This document shows positions 55,857-64,000 of a DNA stretch of 64,000 nucleotides, piece after piece. Made by a program: the position numbers and the translations under genes. Each line of letters starts with the position of its first letter. Position 1 is the first letter of the stretch. Below the pieces are notes generated by a model. It was not told the origin of the DNA. It saw nothing but the letters and a program-made list of their open reading frames with translations, and made no database searches. Origin of the DNA: Choanephora cucurbitarum (taxonomy: Eukaryota > Mucoromycota > Mucoromycetes > Mucorales > Choanephoraceae); NCBI GenBank assembly GCA_025331435.1, contig JAIWNI010000005.1, positions 248,001 through 312,000 of the forward strand, given 5' to 3'.

Positions 55857-57524
55857 ATGTCGTGTTATTGGGCTTTACTTTCGCTCGAAACATTTAAATA
55901 CATTTATTTACCGAGCAATGTTCGAGACGTATTGATGACTTCAGATATATCCATGGAAGACATTCTATTCACCCAGTCATTATTTGATTACATACATCCT
56001 GAAGAATCTTATTTGGCAACTATTGATTTATCCAACTTTGTACGTAAAAAGACATTATCAGGTGCAGTAACAAGGTAGAACAAAGAAGGCGAATGTCTAT
56101 TCCTTTCTTGTTTAACGACTTCTTTTGTGGCGGATGGTCTAGGTGTCGATTTTTGACTATTCAATCTATTATTCGACAACAAAAGAAGATACAAAAAGTA
56201 AGCATTAACTTCATCCCGCCCTTTTCTCACATTTTAGTTTATTAATGAATCACATACATACGCACACACATACATAAGCATACATGCACGATGAGCTATA
56301 TTGACCTATGTGTTCGTTAAGAATTCTTCTATTAGCAATGAAGAAATGGACTGGGCTGTCACTGATTTAGTCATGTATAATGCTACTGACAAGATTGTTT
56401 TGACATTCTTTCATACACTTTATATAGGTAAATTTCATTGCTGTATTCTCCTAAACAGCCCTCCTTTTTTTTCTTTTTATTGACATCATTATAGACGCAA
56501 CAGATCATCATTTTAACTGTTGTGGTAGTCCCGAAATCAGTTCAAACGTAAGAAAAAGAAAGAAACTATGTAGGGTTTCGATCGACTGAAGAAAGAAAAC
56601 AAAAAAAAAGAGAAAAACTGACTCTGCTTCAAACAATAGGAGATCAATTATATAAAAACCGTCTTGAGACAATATCATACTATTTCACCCTTGCATCCAC
56701 TTTGCTTATTCCAGATACATGACACTTTCAAGCAACATCCTTTATTGACCTACCATTCGATTAAATCGAGTGATCAGATCGAAACAAACTTTATGCGGAA
56801 TGTTCATTCAATGATTCATGAAATCACACTCCAAGAGATCAAAAAAAGTAGACGGAACGATATCACAAATCAGCCAGCCTGTACACAGCCTGCACAATCT
56901 ACAACCACTCAGTCTATTCCGCCTTATGATTCTTGTCGAGTGGAATCTATCGTGATTGTTTATGGTCGCCTTACATTTAGCTTAATCCAGGTCGTATCTC
57001 ATTGCTTGGACAATCAATCTAAGACTACACTGCAGCCTAATTTGCCCTTTTCATTTCAGAACAATCCTACTTCTTTATTGTACCACTCTTCGTCTCCTAA
57101 ACAACTTATGTAAGCCAAAGTCAAAGAAAAATGATGTATGTTATGTTGATTTGTTCTCAAAAAAAAAAGATCAGATCAGCTAAACAAAACAATTGTAGAA
57201 GGTGAACGAATCTCTCTTTCATCTCCTGTCATTTCACACAATCGTGGTAAATCATGGATAAACATTAACAGTCGATTTCAACATGAAACTTCTTTTCTAC
57301 CGAAAATTTGGCGAGGAAGGTTTGGTATTCATGAGAAGCGGTGCAAAAACTGCGATACAAGCAAAAGCCCTGAATGGAGACGTGGTCCAAATGGCCATAA
57401 AACGTAAAAGCAAAAAGAAAAGAAAACAAAGCCAGTTTCATAACCTTCTTTTATATATAGTCTATGTAATGCGTGCGGTTTGCGATATGCTCGATTAATG
57501 GCTAAGCATGAAAAAAAGACCTAA
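55857..57524 (+). CDS. GATA zinc-finger transcription factor with PAS-like N-terminus
   Basis: Exons 55857-56074, 56143-56197, 56322-56427, 56495-56547, 56640-57109, 57170-57403 and 57461-57524 join in phase to 399 aa. The N-terminal ~130 residues look like a PAS fold (LSLETFKYIYLPSNVRDVLM, LFDYIHPEESYLATIDLSNF, KTLSGAVTRCRFLTIQ, DLVMYNATDKIVLTFFH). No NCRFLQ flavin motif is present, so this is not a LOV photoreceptor. The C-terminus has a type IV zinc finger CKNCDTSKSPEWRRGPNG followed, after an intron, by LCNACGLRYARLMAKHEKK. PAS plus GATA is the WC-2-like architecture, whose members partner LOV proteins in light responses; a role here is inference. The intron inside the finger falls at a common position. 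Confidence 0.82.
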
Positions 57525-57629
57525 AAAATAATCTGCATAAGAACAATAAGCATTTATTGTTGAATATTCTTCTTTTTAAGCTGCATATGTACAAATAGTT
57601 TGATCTGGTTCTTCTCCTCTCCTTCTACC

Positions 57630-57997
57630 TTATTTCTTCTTGTTGGAAGCACGCTTGCCTTGACCTATAAAAAAATCAGTACAAAAATAAAAAAGTTTGC
57701 TTCTCATTTTCAAACTTTACCCTTCTTGGGAGCACCCTTTCCTCTTCTCTTTCTTCTAGCGATTTCGTCAAGACGTTCCTTTTCTTCTAAATCAACTAAA
57801 CCAAGTTGAGGGTACAATGCTTGGATATCACGGAAGTGGACCAGCTTTTGAGGATGATAGCCTGTGAGTGTGGATCCAAACAATCGCTGTCTCAAGATCT
57901 TGTTGCCTGTGCGTGCGCTTGTTGGATTATAGACATTGGAAAAGACTTTGCAAGAGAGTTGCGTTAATTGTGCTAATCGTGATGCAGGCTGGCTCAT
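57630..57997 (-). CDS. Mitochondrial small-subunit ribosomal protein mS33
   Basis: Two exons (57721-57997, 57630-57664) give 103 aa: MSQPASRLAQLTQLSCKVFS, NPTSARTGNKILRQRLFGST, HFRDIQALYPQLGLVDLEEK and the basic ending RRKRRGKGAPKKG plus GQGKRASNKKK from the second exon. This is the MRPS33/Rsm27 pattern, including the near-invariant RRGKGAPKK. It is a structural component of the mitoribosome small-subunit head. It lies tail-to-tail with the GATA factor gene, 105 bp apart, and head-to-head with ORC3. Confidence 0.9.
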
Positions 57998-58513
57998 CTC
58001 AACGCTATATATGAAGAAAAAAAATATATTCAAGAAAGAGGGACAGGTAGTTGAGTTTACCCCCAGTCGAATCTCAGATAATGTGACGGGCCTCTTTATA
58101 AAAGTAGAAGGATAATTGGCTTTTTGAAGCAAGATAGCAACAGAAGATCAAGAGCAATCAAATAGGAGCAAGTTGATGCTACATTTGTGTTTCATCTTCA
58201 TTTGGCTGTTAAGTAATTGTAAAAAGCATGGTGTTGTGACTGATAATGTGTTATTACAAAGTGGAAAAAAAAAGAGAAAGAAAAAGAAAATGAAGGTTGT
58301 CTATAGAAGAACATAGAAACCTTTAAGCAAACTGAATTAAATACCTATCTTTCCAGTAAACAAAGCTTGTGTATAGCTCAATATCATGTCCTATTCATGC
58401 TAATCAAGAATACCACTGTTGAGCCAATCAAATTTGATCGTAGAAAGTAGTTCAATCACGAACTCTATTTTTTTTTCTTTCTGGTTCGCCTTTTTTGTTT
58501 TAAAGATCTGATC
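57998..58513. other. Divergent promoter region, mS33 / ORC3
   Basis: About 515 bp between divergent starts. It contains purine-rich and T-rich tracts. No specific site assigned. Confidence 0.5.
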
Positions 58514-61500
58514 ATGACATTGGATAATAGTGCTTCTTCTGCTCTAGTTAGAGATCAGCTTGACTCTATTTCTGAGGTAAAGCCGATTACGACCTGTTTC
58601 AGTGTGAGATCTAACCTAGACTTCTTAAGGGCTGTTTTCTCGTCTTACCAGCCAAAAAGCGATCTCATACAGGTCCTAGTCAGTCAAGAACAGCAAAGAG
58701 AAACAAACCAACGAGTAAGTGGATAGCGAGATATTGTATGAACGCGAATAACTTACATACTACTAGATATCGACAACAAGCAATCAATTTTACATAATGG
58801 ATTTCAGCAGCTATTGAACGGACAGGAATCTTATCAGGCTATGCTTTATAGAAAACAATCGTTTGAGTCAGCATGGCATAAAATCGAAACAATGATCCAT
58901 GTAGGCTACAAAGGCTATACCATTCAGCCGTTGTTATTGATGTTCCTTTCTTTTTAGGATACTTTATTAGACATGAACGAGAGTGCTGTTCAAAAGATCT
59001 GCCATTTTGTCGATAAAGAACATGACTCAAAAGACAGGTAGACGAACGTAAATAGATGAAAAGCGAATCTAAACTTCCCAATTATTAGCCTTATTTCTTT
59101 GCCGTTCCATGAAATACCTACAGCGCTTGTGTTTGCAGGCATTAATACACCAGATCATGGCAAGCAATTTCAGCATATTGCAGCTAGACTAAGTCAATCA
59201 CCTTCTATGGACAATGAGCGCCAAAGAGACAATTTAGTTATTTTACTACACTCAAAAGATTGTACCAACATTAAGGCCATGATGAGAGTTATGATTGAAA
59301 AATTCATGAGTCTTCCTTCTAAATCCAAAGATCGAGTGGATATTGAAATGCAAGATTTAGATGAAGAGAATGAAGAAGAGGATTTGGATGATGAGGATCT
59401 AATTCATACTGTAAGTCAGATAAGGAATGCAGAAAACAACTTAACACAAGACGTAATAGACACCACACACAAACTCAGGCTATCAGTTTGGAGCAAAGGC
59501 AGTTGCAAAGCCTAGTAAATGCTTACCCTACGATATGAGACTACTTGAAGGATGGTACAAAAACACAGCACGTTACTACCAAAAGCAACCCAACTTAATC
59601 ATCATCCTTCAAGATTTTGAGTCATTTGAGCCCAATGTACTTCAAGACTTTTTTACTATTTGCAGGTAATATTTACATACAGAACCAAAGGTGTTAATAC
59701 TCATATGTAACAATTAGTAATTATCGACAAAACTTACCTATCATCTGCATCATTGGTATTGCAACTTCGACTGAAATTTTACATCAATCGCTTACAAAAG
59801 CCACTATTGGGTTATTGAGAATTGAAAAGTTTAGATTGGAATTAAGTGAAGTCTGGTTCAAGCGTATCCTTGAACGGGTGAGTTTTGTACAAGCGCTGTT
59901 GTATAAAGCATAATCTGACGAGTGTTTTTATCAGTTGTTTCTTGAATCCACAGACACATTGAAGTTTGGTGCACGTCCATACAAGTTTTTGCTTGATCGA
60001 TTCTATCTATATGATTTTTCAATCAGTAAAGTCACTGCAAGTTTGAAGGTAAAAAAAAACAAGCTTGAACAGATTGTGTAGGCTGATGCTAACAAACTGA
60101 TTAGTATGCCTTAATGCACCAATATTATGGAAATCCACTTTCTATTTTTCTTTCCCTGCTTGAAAAAGATCAACAGGACATGCAACAGACTGTTGAAAGC
60201 TGGCTTTATGACGACCTTTTAAATGAGCACCATGTGACTCATATTCGTATGCTAAGTTCTTTCAAGAGTTACATTGAGTCATTAGCACAGATAGATCCCA
60301 AACAGGCCTTGTGCTTACTTGAAGATGACCATACCTTGCTGGTTCAAACAGTACCCAGCATGTTAAGCGAGATCAAAATATACCAAAAGCAGTTTAAGTT
60401 GGGCTTTAACCTGATTGTCTCACTTCAAGCACAGTTTCCACGCTTTACTAGTTTCCGCAAATCAAGACATCTCATTTTACTTGAATCACTCCAGACAAGG
60501 GCTACAACTGATACAGATGAGACTCAAAAGACAGTCCATCTGTTGGCCAATCTAGTGCGGAAGATGGATGAGGAGCACATCAGCCAATTGTTGATTGAGT
60601 GGCGCAAGTTAGTGGATCAAGCAGCCTATCAAGACATCAATCAACCTGTTCTTGAACAGTTGAGCTTATGGGAGGAACGCTATCAGAATCTGATGGATGC
60701 TGATGACGATTATACAGCACGTATGGAACGTAAGGCAAAGCTGCTAGAAGGCATGGTCTTGCCTGAAGATGGCAGTGGTGGTAGACATACAGAGACAGCT
60801 AAGAAGGTCCAAACTCAGTCAATCGAACATATCAAGAAAAAGGGCACAGAAGCGTCTAAAATTGCCTTGAGTATAGCTGATTGGATTGAGAGAACTGTTA
60901 TGTAAAGTATACCGACTATATAGCCGTGCACACAACTCAAATTAACTCCTTTTTTATTAGTCATTATTTAAGACCCTATAACACAATGCCTCTTTATGAA
61001 ATTGTGTATTACACAAATGTAGCACTACACGAAAAGGTAAATCACAATGATCAGCTCTGATTGTATTCATAGTTACTGACAAATTACAAGTCATTTGCAC
61101 CTCAACCAAGAGCCTCTGTACAGACTGCTTTGACACAACCGCAACATTATATCAATTGCTCCTGCTGTTTAATTGAAAAGTCGGATCAAATCCTTCCTTC
61201 AGAACCTGATGCCTGTATTTTATACAAACTTTATTTAGAATGTGGTCGAATGATCAACTTGTATGATTGGTATGTTGCTTTTGAGTCATTTGTTGAGCGG
61301 GAAGAAAGACCTGTTAGCAAGAAGACTCTTTTGAAGAATGAAGTGCAGTAAGTCCATTGTTCTATCCTTGCACACAGTTATAATTGATATTCATCCGGTT
61401 CTTTTCTTTTATCAGGGCACGGTTTATTCGATCAGTTGCTGAATTACAGTTCCTGGGCTTCATTAAGCCTACTCAACGCAAAACTGATCATGTTATTCGA

Positions 61501-61521
61501 TTAACATGGTCAAACATATAA
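58514..61521 (+). CDS. ORC3: Origin recognition complex subunit 3
   Basis: Eleven exons (58514-58714, 58808-58900, 58958-59037, 59089-59410, 59487-59665, 59718-59877, 59935-60048, 60105-60901, 60961-61036, 61091-61347, 61416-61521) are phase-consistent and give 794 aa. ORC3-specific blocks include [60 protein letters not shown], the [20 protein letters not shown] segment and [20 protein letters not shown]. The C-terminal winged-helix end reads [20 protein letters not shown]. An acidic insertion ([16 protein letters not shown]) sits in the lid region. ORC3 pairs with ORC2 and helps ring formation at replication origins; like its orthologues it has no functional Walker motifs. The intron between exons 4 and 5 could be spliced slightly differently. 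Confidence 0.92.
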
Positions 61522-62358
61522 AAAAAGACTTTATCTGCTTGCTGATTTACCCGAAGTTCCGCTTTAAAAAGACTTATCAGATGAAATAGATTGTAAATAT
61601 TATAGCAAAGTCCCATTACTGTCGCCTTATTCATCAAGCGTGATGTACATAAAGTAAATAAATGACTTGCTTCAGAAAACGATGATAATTACTCATTTTA
61701 AACAAATTACCTTATTTTTCAAGTCATTTGTTTACTTCTTTATAAAGAAATGAATAAGCGTTATCTAATCTGAGATTGGTCAACCAGTGCTAGTTCGGGT
61801 CGGTGTTATTTGTTGACGCCTTGTGATGTTTATTTCTTATTCAAACAAATCAGAACGATAAAGGGAAAGATAGATAGAGAGTGAGAGAAGACATAAACTT
61901 TGTTGTCTACTCATATCATTTCTTATTCCGCGTATCACATTCAATCTACGAATAATACACAGTTAGATTTCACGTATCCTCAATAACTAGAGTAGCCTCC
62001 TTCTCCAGTATAGGAAGTCACATGTATAGCCAAGTTTATTGTATCCAATGGTTCGCTTTTGTAGAGTAACACTCGACATGTTTTTGGAATTTACGTGTTT
62101 CAATGATCCATTTGAGCTTTTTTAAGTGTATAGCGTGCTGAGTTTAAACTGAATGGACGTGAAATAGATCTTCCACGGTAATACTTTTATTCAAAGCTCA
62201 AGCGGTTTGTTCCACACGTCCCTATGAAAGGGATAATACGTATACAAATATATATAGAAAGTATGCACATGAGTCTTAAGATGTAGTACTATAGGGCGTG
62301 ATAAGAGTGTAGAGAATGAGAAGCTTATGGTCATTGCAATAATACACTTTTATTCTAT
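61522..62358. other. Intergenic between convergent ORC3 and queuosine-salvage genes
   Basis: About 0.84 kb AT-rich sequence; only 3' UTRs are expected. No gene or repeat recognised. Confidence 0.55.
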
Positions 62359-63837
62359 CTAATAAAAGCAGCTTCTAGTACAATGAGTAGGCACTGTCAT
62401 TTGGTCTTGTATTTCTTTTGCCATATCCCAAATGTAAAAGTCAATCAGGATAGCATTGATCTTGATGGTAGGTTCCATCTGCTGAATTCTTTGACGAACC
62501 AATTCAACAGCCCAAATAGAATTACCACGAATCTCTACTTCATCATTACAACCTGAGGGAAAATAAGTTCTCTTTTCCAATTTCTCTATCAATTCAGAAG
62601 AGTAACGAAGCAGTCCCAATTGATACAATGCTTGTGGTACTCTATAATCAGCAAACATAGTAATTGAATCAATGTCGTTGAATTGGCCATAATCTTGACC
62701 ATCGAAACATGCCCTAACGTTGTTGCGACATGAGCCAAATATACTTTTTTTGAGTCTTTTATAGATATAATTACCATAAATCAGCAATTAAGATTTGTGC
62801 GCGTTTTAGAATGTAAACTAGTTACATAAAATAGGTTATCATCATGGGAGTAGATAAAAAGCACGAGAAGTGGGAAAAGAAAGTTACCTTTTTTCCCGTG
62901 AAATTCGTGTATATCTTGGAAAGAAGTAAAGTTGGTTACAATGATATCCAGTAGTTTTTGAGCGGAATGATTGGCTTGTGCAATGCAGTTTGCGAATGAC
63001 CCATCAAATTTCTGTTACCATTCGTCAGTTAAGGGTTTGAAAACAAAGAAACCTATCTAGCTTACCTCACATAATACCTTGCCGGCTTCTCTCATGACTC
63101 TGATTCTTTCAGATAACATTGGAGCTTGTTCTTTTGTGTCTGACTTGAAGATCTCAGCAAGTTCATCATCCGATGCTTTCGCCCCATAATAAGCTGGGTT
63201 TGTAATAGGTATTTGACGATCCAATGCTGATTTTCACAATTGGTTTTAGAAATTAATAAACCTCATGATTACATAAATCAGGAACTCTTACCACGGTTGA
63301 TAGCGGCACATAAAGACCAATAGCCTGTATAAGACTGGTTGTCATAGATAATGGCATATCTATCTGGATGTGGTGTCTTCTTATCGGAAACATCAAGATC
63401 ACTCCAGAAAGAGAAATTCAATAGATCAATAAGAAAAATCCTAAAAAAGGTATAAAGTCTCTTTTAGTATTTTTTTGTTCCACTTCTTTTCTGATTCCAT
63501 TCTAACCAATCGACAGTATGACAATCTGCTGTCTTTGGGTGCATTGGATGCTCATTCCAAGTGGCTGTACTGTATTTTCTTATTTTCATGTTGTGCAATA
63601 TCTTTTTTATTGTTTAATGTAGAGTGTTTCATGAAAATATAAAAATAATCAGTGCAAGATAACACGTACCGTTTGAGCAGCATCGTCTAAGTTTTCTTTA
63701 GGAATAGTGACATGGCTACTATGCTAAGTTTTTCCTAATATATCAGATATGTAACCACCAAATAAACCTAATTCTATTTTCTCTACCTCTGCAATAAATT
63801 TTGCGCTATCCAACACTTTGTTTTCTGTTGAAGGCAT
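62359..63837 (-). CDS. Queuosine 5'-phosphate N-glycosylase/hydrolase (DUF2419 salvage enzyme)
   Basis: Eight exons (63787-63837, 63666-63723, 63507-63564, 63292-63440, 63066-63226, 62888-63011, 62775-62817, 62359-62713) give 332 aa starting MPSTENKVLDSAKFIAE. Family landmarks: HPMHPKTADCHTVDWI, LLNFSFWSD, YTGYWSLCAAINRALD, ITNPAYY, the KFDGSFANCI segment, YILKRAQILIADLWACFDGQ and DSITMFADYRVPQALYQLGL. The conserved Asp residues (DLW, FADYRVPQ) correspond to the catalytic/ligand region in Qng1. The enzyme releases queuine from queuosine-5'-monophosphate so eukaryotes can reuse it for tRNA modification. The Glu/Arg-rich C-terminus (NAILIDFYIWDMAKE) is typical. The second and third splice junctions are the least certain. 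Confidence 0.88.
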
Positions 63838-64000
63838 ACTAAACATAGTTTGGTCAGTTAAAAAAAAAGGGCGGTGAAAGGATAAAAATTTTAAAGCAGT
63901 CATCAGTCTGCAGTTGACGTGCGGGAATCAAAAGAAGGATAAAAGAATTTCAATTGCTCAGACAAATCACAAAAAGGCACCATGCAGAACAAACAAATCA
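63838..64000. other. Upstream region of the queuosine-salvage gene; possible next start at the edge
   Basis: On the + strand an ATG at 63981 (MQNKQI...) opens toward the window end and may begin a divergent gene. There is too little sequence to judge. Confidence 0.3.

Noticed and set aside
1..64000. tRNA, rRNA, CRISPR arrays, bacterial operons
   Set aside because: No cloverleaf-like, rRNA-like or spaced-repeat pattern was found on reading. A covariance-model scan would be decisive, since single tRNA genes are easy to miss by eye.

Overview
The window looks like nuclear DNA of an early-diverging fungus, most likely a Mucoromycota (Mucorales-type) genome. It is AT-rich and has many short phase-consistent GT..AG introns (about 37-80 nt). 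It encodes fungal/eukaryotic housekeeping proteins, a GATA factor with a PAS-like N-terminus, and a dense nest of DIRS, Helitron, LINE and Tc1/mariner-type elements. No prokaryotic, CRISPR or plasmid features were seen. All gene models below were built by hand from splice sites and reading-frame phase.

Layout. 1-13.8 kb is an ordinary gene region: HOOK-type cargo adaptor (-, cut by the window start), SFT2-type Golgi membrane protein (+), a 2-hydroxyacid dehydrogenase of the glyoxylate/hydroxypyruvate reductase type (-), low-specificity threonine aldolase (-), a 4.3-kb gene-poor stretch, a small basic protein (+) and cytosolic glutamyl-tRNA synthetase (-).

14.25-44.8 kb is a block of nested mobile DNA. 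Mariner copy A (14254-21848) carries a 643-bp TIR insertion and a 5.2-kb LINE, each with a readable target-site duplication. A very large inverted repeat follows, with left arm 22895-25876 and right arm 31669-39579. About 2.98 kb is shared between the arms. The right arm is interrupted by a Helitron remnant (33415-34101) and a structurally complete DIRS-1-like retrotransposon (34173-38418); the left arm preserves both empty sites. The 5.8-kb loop holds a 749-bp Mutator-like TIR element with 9-bp duplications and an intact nine-exon gene of a fungal family I cannot name. The right arm abuts mariner copy B, which is itself split by a 4.7-kb element (39973-44678) flanked by a perfect 8-bp duplication. 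That element carries one ~1,398-aa gene combining a zinc-binding N-terminus, a DDE-like core and an inserted DEDDy 3'-5' exonuclease. It is the best candidate here for a little-described mobile system.

44.8-64 kb is again a host gene region: DUF726/TMCO4-type alpha/beta hydrolase (-) whose stop codon lies 12 bp from the mariner B end, a small unknown two-exon gene (-), EF-hand protein (-), Sts1/Cut8 nuclear proteasome tether (+), a pseudogene with three in-frame TAA codons (-), PAS/GATA zinc-finger factor (+), mitochondrial ribosomal protein mS33 (-), ORC subunit 3 (+) and queuosine-nucleoside salvage glycosylase (-).

The host genes are unrelated housekeeping genes and do not form one pathway. 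The two mitochondrial-looking enzymes, glyoxylate reductase and threonine aldolase, are neighbours and both touch glycine/glyoxylate metabolism, but nothing in the sequence shows co-regulation.
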